A stretch of DNA of 64,000 nucleotides from Stenotrophomonas sp. ISL-67. GTDB lineage: Bacteria > Pseudomonadota > Gammaproteobacteria > Xanthomonadales > Xanthomonadaceae. The position numbers and the translations under genes were made by a program. The notes under the pieces are model-generated. The model searched no databases. It was not told the DNA's origin and worked only from the letters and a program-made list of their open reading frames with translations. Shown here in pieces: positions 1-10,408 of the stretch. The first letter of the stretch is position 1; the number at the start of each line of letters is the position of its first letter. The stretch lies in the NCBI RefSeq assembly GCF_018612915.1, contig NZ_JAGGRL010000002.1:62001-126000 (forward strand), read 5' to 3'.

Positions 1-293
1 CCGTCGACCCAGTCGCGCACCAGCGGCACGTTCACACCCAGCAGCTGGGACAGGCGCAGCGCCACCGGGGCCAGCGAATCGGCGTCGCTCCATACGCCTT
101 CCTGCGGGCGGCCCAGGTGCGAGGTGACCATCACCGCCGCGCCCTTTTCCAGTGCCAGCTTCAACGTCGGCAGCGATGCGGTGATGCGCTGTTCGGACGT
201 GATGCGGCCGTTTTCGATCGGCACGTTCAGGTCCTGGCGGATCAGCACGCGCTTGCCGGAAAGGTCGAGGTCGGTCATGCGAACGATGGACAT
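1..293 (-). CDS. pgk: Phosphoglycerate kinase, N-terminal part (cut by window edge)
   Basis: Phosphoglycerate kinase transfers the phosphate of 1,3-bisphosphoglycerate to ADP in cytosolic glycolysis. Only the first 97 or so codons are inside the window; the gene continues past base 1. The translation starts [20 protein letters not shown] and carries the family motifs RQDLNVP (residues 19-25) and SHLGRP, which bind 3-phosphoglycerate. The ATG at 293 fits the usual Pgk start. It lies on the same strand as gap and tkt upstream, the glycolytic/pentose-phosphate grouping seen in xanthomonads, although here two unrelated membrane-protein genes separate gap from pgk. Confidence 0.96.
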   Translation of the reverse strand, partial: MSIVRMTDLDLSGKRVLIRQDLNVPIENGRITSEQRITASLPTLKLALEKGAAVMVTSHLGRPQEGVWSDADSLAPVALRLSQLLGVNVPLVRDWVD

Positions 294-391
294 GGGGCAG
301 CAACTCTTTGGCGGAAAAGGAAAGGGCGCCGCGCACGGCGCAGACGCCCATTGTAACGGCCGGGGAGCGTCAGCCGGCCACACCCCCGACG

Positions 392-463
392 GTAGCGCCG
401 GCCGTTGGCCGGCCTCATGAGCGCCGGGCAGATCTGCATGGGCCGGCCAACGGCCGGCGCTAC
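392..463. repeat. Facing pair of GTAG (SMAG-type) hairpin repeats
   Basis: A 22-base unit beginning GTAGCGCCGGCC at 392-413 is repeated in inverted orientation at 442-463. Each unit is itself a GCCGGCC/GGCCGGC hairpin, and the two face each other. This matches the SMAG repeats described from Stenotrophomonas maltophilia. The right-hand unit overlaps the end of the DUF3999 gene: the TAG of its GTAG is the stop codon at 460-462. Confidence 0.85.
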
Positions 464-1809
464 CGCTGGTTTCGCAACAGGCTCACGGCGAACCCGCCGA
501 CGACCAGCACGCCCAGCACCAGCAGGCCCCACAACAGCCAGCGCTTCCAGTCGCGCTCATGCTGCACGGCGGCGTCTCCGGCGAGCACCTGCGGTGGGCC
601 GTGCACGGTGGCCACGGCCGGTTGCCACTGCGCGCCCTGCTGCTCGCGCAGCTGGGCGATGACCGTACCCACCGGTGCGTCGGTGCGCGCAGCGCGCACG
701 CTGCCGGCAGCCACGCTGAACGGCGCCTCGCCCTGGCTCAGGAACACCAGCGCTTCAGGCTGGTAACCCAGCTTCAGCGTGGGTGCCGTGCTTACCTGCG
801 CCTGCGACGCGGTGAGTTTCCAGAAACGGTCGCGGGTCGGCACCGCCAGCGCCTGCGCCCGCGACTGGTTGCGCCCGGCGCTGTCCTGCAGCTGGTAGGC
901 CACCCACGGCCCGGCGCGCACCTGCCACGGCTGGTTGGGATCGTCGCGGCTGAGCAGGGTCCACTGCACGACGCTGTTGTCGGCGGTGGTGATGTTGGCC
1001 TGCGCGATCGGGAAGCGGCCGTCCAACGTGTATTCGAATTCCCCCGGCTGGCCCGCAGTGCCGGTCAGCGTTCGCCATTGCCAGTCGATCGCCTGCGCGG
1101 TCGGTACGCGTTCGGCCTGCACGGCGGTCAACGGCGGCAGCACGTCGGCGCCCTGCGGCAGGACACGGAAGTACTTCGCCTGCCGCCCGATTTCGATGCG
1201 GCGCTGCTGCAGCCGTTGCCCGTCGTGCTGCAGGTCGACCAGCGGCACGCCCTCGGCCACCGCCTGCCAGTCGCGCAGGTCGTCGCTTGCGTCCACCCGT
1301 ACCCGCACCTGCAGTGCCTGCGCCGCCTGCCAGTCCAGGCGCAGCGCCTGCACGCCGTTGCGCAGCGCGCTGGCGTCCACCAGCCAGCCCCCCGGCTGCG
1401 CACTGCCGCCACTGCGACCGAGCCGCGCCTCGACCCGGCGCACGCTGCCGTCGCTGTTGCGTTCGGTCAGCAGTTGCAGGTCGTCGCTGGCGCCACTGCC
1501 CTGCGCCGGCAGCGGGAACCAGGGCAATGCCTGCCACTGCGCCGGCTGCGCCAACGGCTGGTCGGCCGCCAGCAGCGCCGCGGGCAGGGCCTGGCCCTGC
1601 GCGTTGAACACCTGTACGTCGGCCAGCAGCGGCGAAACCGCACTTCGGTACTGGTCCTCACCCAGGGTCAGCCGGTAGGCGCCGGCCTGCGGCGCCGAAA
1701 GCTGCAGCGGCCACTGTTCACGGTAATCCTGGCGGGCATCGGCTGCCCATAGCGCAGGCGCGGCCACGACAAGCGAAACGGCGGTGATCGCGCGTTGGAA
1801 GAATTTCAC
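460..1809 (-). CDS. DUF3999 family membrane-anchored envelope protein
   Basis: A 449-residue protein of the DUF3999 family, function unknown. It has a signal peptide (about residues 1-22, ending APALWA), a long periplasmic region predicted beta-rich, and one C-terminal transmembrane helix (about 424-445) followed by a short basic tail. The start is a GTG at 1809, which overlaps the stop of the upstream DUF2339 gene in a GTGA, so the two are very probably co-translated. DUF3999 and DUF2339 genes are commonly paired in proteobacteria, suggesting a joint envelope role, but no activity can be inferred. The stop codon lies inside a GTAG repeat. Confidence 0.88.
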   Translation of the reverse strand: MKFFQRAITAVSLVVAAPALWAADARQDYREQWPLQLSAPQAGAYRLTLGEDQYRSAVSPLLADVQVFNAQGQALPAALLAADQPLAQPAQWQALPWFPLPAQGSGASDDLQLLTERNSDGSVRRVEARLGRSGGSAQPGGWLVDASALRNGVQALRLDWQAAQALQVRVRVDASDDLRDWQAVAEGVPLVDLQHDGQRLQQRRIEIGRQAKYFRVLPQGADVLPPLTAVQAERVPTAQAIDWQWRTLTGTAGQPGEFEYTLDGRFPIAQANITTADNSVVQWTLLSRDDPNQPWQVRAGPWVAYQLQDSAGRNQSRAQALAVPTRDRFWKLTASQAQVSTAPTLKLGYQPEALVFLSQGEAPFSVAAGSVRAARTDAPVGTVIAQLREQQGAQWQPAVATVHGPPQVLAGDAAVQHERDWKRWLLWGLLVLGVLVVGGFAVSLLRNQR

Positions 1810-4460
1810 GGTTGCGGCTCCACGGTAGCGTCCGGCGCGCGCGGCGGAGCCGGCGCCAGGTAACCCACGACGGTGCACAGCAAGCCGTAGGCGATGAAGG
1901 AAGAAATACCGAGCAGGTTGCCCAGGTGCTGGCGATCGATCAGCACCAGCTTGGCCAGCACCACGCCCATCAGCACCGCACCGACCAGCCACAGCGCACG
2001 CTGCCCGCGACGCGAGCCCCACACCCAGCTGATCACACCCAGCACGCTCCAGACCACGGTCAGGCTGGTCTGCGCCAAGGTGGACGACCACAGCCGTCCG
2101 TTCCACGGCACCCCGCCCCAATGGTGCACGGCGTGCAGGGTAATGCTGGTCAGGGCGATGAAGCCGGCCAGTGCCAACAGCGGCACACGGCGGGCCCGCA
2201 GCGCCTGCGGTGCCGGGCCCCGCCACCACCAACGGGCCAGCAGGGCCAGCACCGCCAGTTGCGCCAATTCCAGCGGATTGAACAGCGGCACCCAGGGCAG
2301 CGGCAGGGCCGGGCCCGGTGCGAACAGGAACCCGCACCACGCCAGCCCCAACACGGCGAACAGGGTGCACTGCAGCGCCTGGCGGGCGACGTCGAAGCGT
2401 TCGCCCAGCGGCAGGGTCAGCCAGCGCCAACGCTGCAGCGCGATGGCCGCCACGGCCAGCCACGGCAGCAGCGTGGCCGCCAGCGCCCAGCCTTGCGCCA
2501 GCGCGAAATGGTCGGCCAGCCACGAAGCGGTGAGCGACAGCACCATCGGCCACAGCAACCACCAGATGAACTGCGCCGCGACCGCCGCACGCCCCTGCCC
2601 GCCGCGCAGGCACCACAGGCTGCGCAGCCCCAGCAGCGCAAACGCTCCCCAGGCCAGCGCTCCGTACCCGGCAAACGGCTGCCCATGCAGACCGGTCTGC
2701 CAGAGCGCCAGCGGGAACGCGCACAGCAGCATGCCCAGCGTGGTCAGCACCAGCGCGCGCGCCTGATGACGGCGGTGCACCTCGGCGGCGACCCAGCCGG
2801 TGACGCCCGCCAGCACCAGCAGCCCGTGCACGACCTGGTCGTCGGCGAGGAATCGCGCAATCTCATGCGTGTTTCCGCCGAGCCACCAGAGCAGGCCCCA
2901 CAGGTAATACACGATGGCCGGCGCATCGCGTCCGGCGCGGCGGTAACTGAAGGCCGACGCAAAGCCCGCCAGCGCCAGCAGCAATCCACTCATGAACGTC
3001 GGGTTGGCGATGGCCGTGGCATCGTGCAGCCAGTAATCGGCCCCCACCACAAACCCGAACGCCGCCCCCATCTGCAGCAGCGCACCCGCGACCTGCGGCA
3101 ACCACCGCTGCTGGCGAAGGCCCAGCCAGACCAGCGCCGCGCCCTCCAGCGCAAACACACTGGCCGTAGCACGCGCCGACAGCGCCAACGGCACCGCCAG
3201 CGTCGCAAAGCCCACCGCCAGCACCGCATGCGACTGACCCAGCGCCGCATAGCGCCGGCGCCGGATCAACGCCCACGCCAACCCCGCATACAGCGCGGCC
3301 AGCCCCAACGCGCACAGCGCCAGCACCAGACGGTCGTCATGCAGCATGCCCGCCTGCAGCGAGAACGCGATCAGCGGCGTTCCGAACACCAGGCTGCCAT
3401 CGACCAGATCGCGCTTCTCCGCCGGCTGGCGGCGCGCGTACAGGATCGGGATGAGCAGGTAGAACGCAAAGAACAGCAGCAGGAACGGCTCGGTACTGGC
3501 GAACTTGTCCGCGTTGTACTGCAGCACGCCCCACACCGTGCCGATGCCGAAGGTGAACACAAAGCCCAGCAGGTTCAGCACCCGCCACGGACGCCACCAC
3601 GCAATGGCGAAGATGGCCGCATTGAGCACCGCGTAATACGAGAACAGCGCCACATGGTTGCCACTGCCGGTGGACAACCAGATCGGCGCCATGAATCCGG
3701 CCAGGATGCCCAGCACCGCCAGCGTGCGCGAGTTCTGCACCACCGCCAGCACGCCCATGCCCGCGATCAACACGATGCTCAGCGCAAACGCGATGCCCGG
3801 ATCGATCAGCTCATAGCGTTTGAACGCCGCAAAGATCGTCAGCAACAGGATACCGATCGCCCCGCCCTGCAATGCCAGCGCGAACATCCGCCGGCGCTCG
3901 CGCTGCACCCAACCGAACACCAGCCCTGCCAGCGCACCGGCCGCAATCGCCGCCAGCCGCAGCTCGATCGGCGCATTGAGCCAGCCCTGGTCGCTCGCAT
4001 ACTTCAGCAACGCCGCCACACCCGCCAGCAGCACCAGCATGCCGATCTTCACCGGCACGTTGCCCTCGGTGAACCAGCGCTTGATCGTACCCACGATCCG
4101 CTCGCCAATATCCGGACCGCTCGGCGGCGGCGGCACAAAGGGTTCGGGCCCAGGTGCGGCTGCCGACGGCAGCGGCGGAGGCGCAACGCGGGCAGCATCT
4201 GCAGCGAACGGTTCGGCGACTGGCTCTGCGGCGGCCAGCGGAACCTCCGGCGCCGGCGCAGGCACGGGAGCCGACGCATAAGGGCGCTCCTCCCATGCAG
4301 CACTCACGGCAGGTTTGGCCGCCGGCACGACGGTGTCGCTACGGGCTTGCTCCAGCGCCGCCACCCGTCGGCGCAGCCCGGAAATCATCACCAGCGCCAC
4401 GATCAGCAACACCGGCACCGCCAACAGCACCAGGACCGCCAGGACAATCAAAGCTTCCAT
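1806..4460 (-). CDS. DUF2339 family polytopic membrane protein
   Basis: An 884-residue protein of the DUF2339 family. An N-terminal membrane helix (about residues 3-28) is followed by a coiled-coil-like stretch and a Pro/Ala-rich linker (about 45-130). After it comes a very long series of hydrophobic segments reaching the C-terminus, more than twenty in all. Function is unknown; the family is thought to be a large inner-membrane protein. It overlaps the downstream DUF3999 gene by 4 bases, indicating an operon. The ATG at 4460 is chosen because the hydrophobic N-terminus begins there. The intergenic region upstream carries a structured repeat (4603-4780). Confidence 0.88.
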   Translation of the reverse strand: MEALIVLAVLVLLAVPVLLIVALVMISGLRRRVAALEQARSDTVVPAAKPAVSAAWEERPYASAPVPAPAPEVPLAAAEPVAEPFAADAARVAPPPLPSAAAPGPEPFVPPPPSGPDIGERIVGTIKRWFTEGNVPVKIGMLVLLAGVAALLKYASDQGWLNAPIELRLAAIAAGALAGLVFGWVQRERRRMFALALQGGAIGILLLTIFAAFKRYELIDPGIAFALSIVLIAGMGVLAVVQNSRTLAVLGILAGFMAPIWLSTGSGNHVALFSYYAVLNAAIFAIAWWRPWRVLNLLGFVFTFGIGTVWGVLQYNADKFASTEPFLLLFFAFYLLIPILYARRQPAEKRDLVDGSLVFGTPLIAFSLQAGMLHDDRLVLALCALGLAALYAGLAWALIRRRRYAALGQSHAVLAVGFATLAVPLALSARATASVFALEGAALVWLGLRQQRWLPQVAGALLQMGAAFGFVVGADYWLHDATAIANPTFMSGLLLALAGFASAFSYRRAGRDAPAIVYYLWGLLWWLGGNTHEIARFLADDQVVHGLLVLAGVTGWVAAEVHRRHQARALVLTTLGMLLCAFPLALWQTGLHGQPFAGYGALAWGAFALLGLRSLWCLRGGQGRAAVAAQFIWWLLWPMVLSLTASWLADHFALAQGWALAATLLPWLAVAAIALQRWRWLTLPLGERFDVARQALQCTLFAVLGLAWCGFLFAPGPALPLPWVPLFNPLELAQLAVLALLARWWWRGPAPQALRARRVPLLALAGFIALTSITLHAVHHWGGVPWNGRLWSSTLAQTSLTVVWSVLGVISWVWGSRRGQRALWLVGAVLMGVVLAKLVLIDRQHLGNLLGISSFIAYGLLCTVVGYLAPAPPRAPDATVEPQP

Positions 4461-4602
4461 TCCGCGTCATCCTCAAGGGAACGCCACAGCCCACCGGGAC
4501 GAGCGTGGCGCCAGCAGCAGCGCAGCCATGCTACCTGAATCGGGCACAAAACCGCTTTGGCCCCGGCTTTCCTCAATGGCCACCGACCCAGCGTCGGAGG
4601 GT

Positions 4603-4780
4603 CGCCGGGTGCGGGGGTACGGGACCGTAGAAAACATGGATGTTTTCTACGAGCCTCCATGGGTGAAGGCGCACTGCTTGCGAGGCACTGCCTCGCGTGC
4701 GACTGAACGCCCAATCGCTGGCGATTGGGCTGGGGCCCGGAGGGCGATTCACGGCGTGTCCCGTACCCCCGCACCCGGCG
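4603..4780. repeat. Cloverleaf-like intergenic repeat element, copy 1
   Basis: A perfect 23-base inverted repeat (4603-4625 with 4758-4780) encloses three further perfect hairpins. These are an 11-base-arm hairpin at 4627-4650 (GTAGAAAACAT, 2-base loop), a 7-base-arm hairpin at 4680-4696, and a 10-base-arm hairpin at 4709-4730 (GCCCAATCGC). The whole would fold as a cloverleaf. A shorter relative with the same AAAACAT hairpin and related but different outer arms lies at 57352-57449. It sits in the roughly 490-base space between gap and the DUF2339 gene; no ORF there looks real. Confidence 0.85.
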
Positions 4781-4881
4781 GCCCCAACCAGGAATCTGAC
4801 ACACCAAGGCTGTTCGCCAAAGATCGTCAGCCGCCGGGCGAGGGCCGGCGACACGTACCGCCGGCAAGTGCCGACCAAAAA

Positions 4882-4907
4882 AAACGGCGAACCGAAGTCC
4901 GCCGTTT
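4882..4907 (-). terminator. Rho-independent terminator of gap
   Basis: AAACGGCG at 4882-4889 pairs with CGCCGTTT at 4900-4907. On the minus strand the hairpin is followed by a run of T (A run at 4877-4884 on the plus strand), about 50 bases past the gap stop codon. Confidence 0.85.
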
Positions 4908-4936
4908 GTTCTCATGCTTCATGGCCGTGCGAGGTT

Positions 4937-6095
<1,159 letters not shown>

Positions 6096-6155
6096 GGCGC
6101 GCCAAGGCCCGGGCGGGAAAACTGGCCCCATTCCACCCCGCCACGAGACAGCACC

Positions 6156-6782
6156 ATGCGCAAGCCCTCCCCCCTCCTGCCCGCCAGCCTCGCCGCCGCC
6201 CTGGCCCTGGCCGCCAGCCCCGCCATGGCCCAGTCCAAGGGCGACTGGACGATCGCCGCCGGCGTCCACCAGGTGGCCCCCAAATCCAACAACGGCACCC
6301 TGGCCGGCGGCCTGAAGGTCGACGTGGACAGCGACATCAAGCCCACCATCACCGGCGAATACTTCATCGCCGACAACCTGGGCATCGAGATCCTGGCCGC
6401 CCTGCCGTTCAAGCACGACATCAACATCGACGGCCTCGGCCGCGTTGGCAGCAGCAAGCACCTGCCGCCGGTGGTGTCACTGCAGTACCACTTCAACAGC
6501 AAGGGCAAGGTCTCCCCGTTCGTCGGCGCCGGCCTGAACTACACCACCTTCTTCAGCGAAGAGACCAGCGGCGCACTGGCCGGCAGCACGCTCAAGCTGG
6601 AAGACTCCTGGGGGCTGGCCGCGCATGCCGGCGTGGACTTCGCCATCGGTGACAAGGGTGCCCTGCGCGTCGACCTGCGCTGGATCGACATCGACAGCCA
6701 CGTGAAGCTGGACGGCACCACGTTGGGCACGGTCAAGATCGACCCGCTCGCCTACGGCGTGGCGTACGTGTTCAAGTTCTGA
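6156..6782 (+). CDS. ompW: OmpW family outer membrane protein
   Basis: A 208-residue protein predicted to form an eight-stranded outer membrane beta-barrel for small hydrophobic molecules. It has a signal peptide (residues 1-25, ending SPAMA), amphipathic strand alternation throughout, the OmpW-type segment KPTITGEYFIADNLGIE, and a C-terminal phenylalanine (YVFKF) as needed for barrel assembly. The ATG at 6156 is chosen because the signal peptide begins there; the frame is open further upstream. A perfect FNR/ANR box precedes the gene and a terminator hairpin follows it, so it is probably a single-gene unit regulated by oxygen. Confidence 0.93.
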   Translation: MRKPSPLLPASLAAALALAASPAMAQSKGDWTIAAGVHQVAPKSNNGTLAGGLKVDVDSDIKPTITGEYFIADNLGIEILAALPFKHDINIDGLGRVGSSKHLPPVVSLQYHFNSKGKVSPFVGAGLNYTTFFSEETSGALAGSTLKLEDSWGLAAHAGVDFAIGDKGALRVDLRWIDIDSHVKLDGTTLGTVKIDPLAYGVAYVFKF

Positions 6783-6804
6783 CAACACCCCTCGCCGCAA
6801 TGAC

Positions 6805-6830
6805 ACATCCCCGGCGTCGGCCGGGGGTGT
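6805..6830 (+). terminator. Rho-independent terminator of ompW
   Basis: ACATCCCCGGC at 6805-6815 pairs with GCCGGGGGTGT at 6820-6830 (one wobble pair), followed by TTTT. Confidence 0.85.
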
Positions 6831-6885
6831 TTTCTGGCCAGATCTGGAAAATGTCCCCGGCAGAGCGGCCCGTTAGAATGAGCCG

Positions 6886-7701
6886 ATGAAAATCGCCTCC
6901 CTGCTGTACTCCTCCGCGCTGGTGCTGGCGCTCACCACCGCTTCCACCGATGCCCTGGCCTGGGGCGCACAGGGCCACCGCCTGGTCGCCCGCATTGCCG
7001 AACCGCGCCTGACCCCGCAGACCCGCGCCGAAGTGGCCCGCCTGCTGGCCAATGAACCCATTCCCACCCTTCCGGCCATTGCGGCGTGGGCCGACGAACT
7101 GCGCGCCAAGGATCCAGGGTTGGGCAAGCGCTCGGCCGGCTGGCATTACGTGAACATCGGCGAAGACGATTGCCATTACGAGGTCGAACGCAACTGCCGC
7201 AACGGTAATTGCGTGGTCGAAGCACTGAAAGCGCAGACCGCGATCCTTGGCGACCGCAGCCGCACGGATGCCGAACGTGCGCAGGCACTGAAGTTCGTCG
7301 TGCACTTCGTCGGCGACATCCACCAGCCCATGCATGCCGGTTACGCCCACGACAAGGGCGGCAACGACTTCCAGGTGCAGTACAACGGCCGCGGCACCAA
7401 CCTGCATTCGCTGTGGGACAGCGGCATGCTGAACACGCTGAAGCTCGATGACGATGCGTATGCGAAGCGTCTGTCCGCGCTGAAGGCGCCGAAAGTGGCC
7501 AAGCGCTCGGCCATCGCCACCGATGCCGTGCAATGGGCCGAAGCCAGCTGCCGCATCGCCATTGCACCTGGCGTTTACCCCACCCAGCGTACCCTTGCCC
7601 CCGAGTACACCGCGACCTACCTTCCGGTTGCGGACGCCGCGCTGCGCCTCGCCGGCGAGCGCCTGGCGGTGCTGCTCAATGACACGCTGGGTAAACGCTG
7701 A
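6886..7701 (+). CDS. S1/P1-type zinc nuclease, secreted
   Basis: A 271-residue member of the S1/P1 nuclease family, which cleaves single-stranded DNA and RNA to 5'-mononucleotides outside the cytoplasm using three zinc ions. The signal peptide ends ...TDALA after residue 25, so the mature protein would begin with Trp26. In this family the mature N-terminal Trp is itself a zinc ligand. Further ligand segments are visible: GAQGHR (His31), HYVNI, FVHFVGDIHQPMHAGY with GGND, and NLHSLWD. The next gene follows after only 9 bases and may be co-transcribed. Similar enzymes occur throughout the Xanthomonadaceae. Confidence 0.94.
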   Translation: MKIASLLYSSALVLALTTASTDALAWGAQGHRLVARIAEPRLTPQTRAEVARLLANEPIPTLPAIAAWADELRAKDPGLGKRSAGWHYVNIGEDDCHYEVERNCRNGNCVVEALKAQTAILGDRSRTDAERAQALKFVVHFVGDIHQPMHAGYAHDKGGNDFQVQYNGRGTNLHSLWDSGMLNTLKLDDDAYAKRLSALKAPKVAKRSAIATDAVQWAEASCRIAIAPGVYPTQRTLAPEYTATYLPVADAALRLAGERLAVLLNDTLGKR

Positions 7702-7710
7702 GGTTTCACC

Positions 7711-8511
7711 ATGTCACCGCATGTCGCCAGTTTCTTCCACCCGGGCAGCAACACCTTCAGTTACGTGGTGCATGACCCGGCCACCCGGCAAGCGGTGGTG
7801 ATCGACCCGGTGCTGGACTACGACCCGGACACCAACACCGTCGGTGCCGGGCCGCTGCAGCCGCTGCTGGCGCACGTGCGCCAGCACGCGTTGGACGTTC
7901 GCTGGCTGCTGGAAACACACGCGCATGCCGACCATGTCAGCGCGGGGCGCTGGCTGAAGCAGCAGTGGCCGCAGGCAACGCTGGCGATGGGCGGCGGGAT
8001 CGTAGAGGTACAACGCACGTTCGCGCCACGTTATGGGCTGGATGTGCCCACCGACGGCTCGCAGTTCGACCACCTGTTCGCGGACGGCGAAGCCTTCGCT
8101 GTCGGCGACATCGCAGCCGAAGTGATTGCCGTGCCCGGGCACACCAGCGACAGCGTCGCGTACCGGATTGGCGACGCGTTGTTCACCGGCGATTCGCTGT
8201 TCATGCCCGATGGCGGCACGGCGCGCTGCGACTTTCCCGGCGGCGATGCAGCGTTGCTGTACCGCTCGATCCAGCGCCTGCTCGCCCTGCCCGATACCAC
8301 CCGGGTGTTCATCTGCCACGACTACGGTCCGGGCGGGCGTGAGGTCGCTAATGAGACGACCATTGGCGAGCAGCGTGCCCACAACATCCACCTGCACGAT
8401 GGCGTCGGCGAAGCCGAGTTCGTCGCCATCCGCCAGGCGCGGGACGCCACGTTACCGGAACCGAAGCTGATGCATCCTTCGGTGAAGGCCAACATCCAGG
8501 GCGGGGCGTAG
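7711..8511 (+). CDS. Metallo-beta-lactamase-fold hydrolase, persulfide-dioxygenase-like
   Basis: A 266-residue enzyme with the HxHxDH metal motif at residues 70-75 (ETHAHADHVSAG) and the later segments VPGHTSDSV, FTGDSLF and FICHDYGP. The start FFHPGSNTFSYVVHDPATRQAVVIDPVLDYD resembles the ETHE1/Blh group, which oxidises glutathione persulfide. The rhodanese domain present in some relatives is missing. A function in sulfide detoxification is inferred from family resemblance only; glyoxalase II-like hydrolysis is the alternative. The gene follows the nuclease by 9 bases. It converges with the lipoprotein gene on the other strand. Confidence 0.88.
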   Translation: MSPHVASFFHPGSNTFSYVVHDPATRQAVVIDPVLDYDPDTNTVGAGPLQPLLAHVRQHALDVRWLLETHAHADHVSAGRWLKQQWPQATLAMGGGIVEVQRTFAPRYGLDVPTDGSQFDHLFADGEAFAVGDIAAEVIAVPGHTSDSVAYRIGDALFTGDSLFMPDGGTARCDFPGGDAALLYRSIQRLLALPDTTRVFICHDYGPGGREVANETTIGEQRAHNIHLHDGVGEAEFVAIRQARDATLPEPKLMHPSVKANIQGGA

Positions 8512-8612
8512 ATCCACGCGGGGCACAGTGCGGTATCCCGCATGAGCGGAGATACCCGGGCGCGTGGCGACGCGTTCATCGCATGGGCGCCCATCGATCA
8601 TTCGGCGCGACT

Positions 8613-9173
8613 CTACCGCGTTTTTACCGTGTGCTGGCCATGCACGATTTCAAACGTGAAGGCGTACAACAGGCTCACCGCCACTGGCTCGATCCGAACG
8701 GCAGCGGTGCAATCGCCACGGTTGTCCGGCACGCTGCCCGCCGCGAAGTGACATATCGCCGCCGGTGTGTAGCGCCACTGGGCCACGGCTTCCTGTGCAG
8801 CGGCCAGCAGCGGCGCGTTTTCCGTCGCGATACCTGCCCTGCACTCTGCGCGATCGCTCAGCGGCACGCTGCGCTCCACCGTGCCTTCCGCGTTCACCAC
8901 CACTTGCAGGCAGACCGTGGTCGGCGCCAGCGCCGTGCGCGGATCGCGCGCGCCCACGACCGGATCGGGGGCCGCATACAACTGCGGCATGCGGTAGCCC
9001 TCGCCTGGCTGCATCTCATAGGTCTGCACCGCGCCGGCACCTTCTTCCCCCTTCGCGGGCAGGCGCTGATGCCCCACGTTTTCGGCTCGCGTGTCCACCG
9101 TGGTGAGCTGCGGCCCGGTGGCGCACCCGGCCAGCAGCAGCGCTGCTGCCGGCACCATCAGCGCCAGCTTCAC
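8613..9173 (-). CDS. Lipoprotein with TonB C-terminal-like domain
   Basis: A 186-residue predicted lipoprotein: the N-terminus has a lipobox LLLAGC at about residues 12-17. The region TTVCLQVVVNAEGTVERSVPLSDRAECRAG... followed by AVAQWRYTPA resembles the TonB C-terminal fold seen in stand-alone energy-transducer-like proteins. The gene overlaps the M56 peptidase gene in an ATGA, so it is the third member of a BlaI - M56 - lipoprotein operon. Its partner is unknown. The proposed TonB-like fold rests on the short V-N-x-x-G and W-x-Y-x-P pattern and is moderate evidence. Confidence 0.75.
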   Translation of the reverse strand: MKLALMVPAAALLLAGCATGPQLTTVDTRAENVGHQRLPAKGEEGAGAVQTYEMQPGEGYRMPQLYAAPDPVVGARDPRTALAPTTVCLQVVVNAEGTVERSVPLSDRAECRAGIATENAPLLAAAQEAVAQWRYTPAAICHFAAGSVPDNRGDCTAAVRIEPVAVSLLYAFTFEIVHGQHTVKTR

Positions 9174-10408
9174 GGTGCGGGCTCCGGTTCATCCAGGGCA
9201 AAGGTCAGCGGAATCTGCAGCGCCGCCGCCACCGGCCTGCCATCGCGCAGCGCGGGCTCGAAGGTCCACCCTTTTGCCGCGGCGATGGAGACCTCGTCGA
9301 ACACGCCGGTGGGGCTGGAGCTGAGCACCCGGATATCGTCAGGCCTGCCCTCGGTGTCCACGTTGACCCGCAGTACCACCTTGCCCGAAACGCCTTGTTC
9401 GAAGGCGTGCCTGGGATACGTCGGCGGCCCCATGTTGCGGACCTTGACGTCGGCGGTCGTACCGCCTTCCGCCATACCCTGCGCAGCCACGGCAGCCGCT
9501 TCAGTGCTGATCGATGGGCCTGCGCTGGCAGTGTCCTGGCTGGCCCAAGCCACGGTGCCCGCGCCGGCACACAGCCCGATCACCAGCACCTGCCCCGACA
9601 GCCACGGCAGTCCCTTCGGCTTGTGTTCCTTCAACATGGCAATGCGCTCCTTCAACATCGGTTGGCTGCGCCAGTGGCAGGCCACGGGCGCAACCGGGTG
9701 GACCAACTGCGCTTTCAGCAGCGCGTTGGCGTAAAGCCGGCGCAGGGCCGGATGCGGGTCCACCGTGCGTGCGTCACAGGCCAGCTCCTGGTCGTACAGG
9801 AACCGACGCGCCGCCCACGGCAGCAACGGGTGGAACCAGAACAGGCAGCGCAGCAGCGCCAGCGCGGCATTGGCCCAGTGGTCGCCATGGCAACGATGCT
9901 GGTGTTCGTGCTGCAGGATCAGGTCGCGCTCGGCGGCGCTGAAGCGCGTATCAAAATCCGGCCCCACCACCACGCGTGGCGCCCACAGCCCGACCAGTGC
10001 AGGCAGGCCCGGGTCTGCGCTGGCCTGCCAGCTGCCATCGCTGCGGGGTTGCAGCGCGCCCAGGCCACGTTCGAAGCGCTGCTGGCCGCGCCATTGCAGC
10101 GCCGCGACCAGTATCACGCCGGCGCCCCATGACGCTGCCAGCAGCACCGGCCACAGCGTCGCGTTGGAAGGCACCACCGGCGCACGCAGCGCAGCGCCCA
10201 GGACCAGCACCGGCGTGCTGTCCGCCAGCGGCAGCACGGGCGCGGGCAGCAACGGGGCCAGCAGCACCAGCGGCAGCAGCCACCAGCTGCGATACACCAG
10301 CGCCGCGCCACCCAGGCGTTGCAGCAACGGCCGCATCACCGCAAGCAGCAGGAGCGCTACCGCCAGCCAGGTACTGGCCTGAAGCAGGCCTTCCAGCAGC
10401 TCACTCAT
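9170..10408 (-). CDS. M56 (BlaR1-type) membrane metallopeptidase with TonB-like C-terminus
   Basis: A 412-residue membrane protein. Four hydrophobic segments frame a zinc-peptidase motif HEHQH at residues 167-171 (ILQHEHQHRCHGDHW) with the downstream metal segment QELACDA. This is the M56 sensor-protease type that relays a signal to BlaI-type repressors. In place of the penicillin-binding sensor of BlaR1, the C-terminal 100 residues (VRNMGPPTYPRHAFEQ..., V-L-R-V-N-V-D-T-E-G-R, W-T-F-E-P) form a TonB-like domain. It overlaps the blaI-like gene by 8 bases and the lipoprotein gene by 4. The inducing signal is not visible from the sequence; cell-envelope stress is an inference. Confidence 0.88.
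   Translation of the reverse strand: MSELLEGLLQASTWLAVALLLLAVMRPLLQRLGGAALVYRSWWLLPLVLLAPLLPAPVLPLADSTPVLVLGAALRAPVVPSNATLWPVLLAASWGAGVILVAALQWRGQQRFERGLGALQPRSDGSWQASADPGLPALVGLWAPRVVVGPDFDTRFSAAERDLILQHEHQHRCHGDHWANAALALLRCLFWFHPLLPWAARRFLYDQELACDARTVDPHPALRRLYANALLKAQLVHPVAPVACHWRSQPMLKERIAMLKEHKPKGLPWLSGQVLVIGLCAGAGTVAWASQDTASAGPSISTEAAAVAAQGMAEGGTTADVKVRNMGPPTYPRHAFEQGVSGKVVLRVNVDTEGRPDDIRVLSSSPTGVFDEVSIAAAKGWTFEPALRDGRPVAAALQIPLTFALDEPEPAP

Noticed and set aside
1812..4538. Antisense 908-codon open frame opposite the DUF2339 gene
   Set aside because: Gln/Arg/His-rich composition, shadow of the Leu/Ala-rich membrane protein; no start signal.
4573..4915. Short open frames within the gap upstream region
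   Set aside because: They lie across the cloverleaf repeat and terminator; no ribosome-binding site or protein-like composition.
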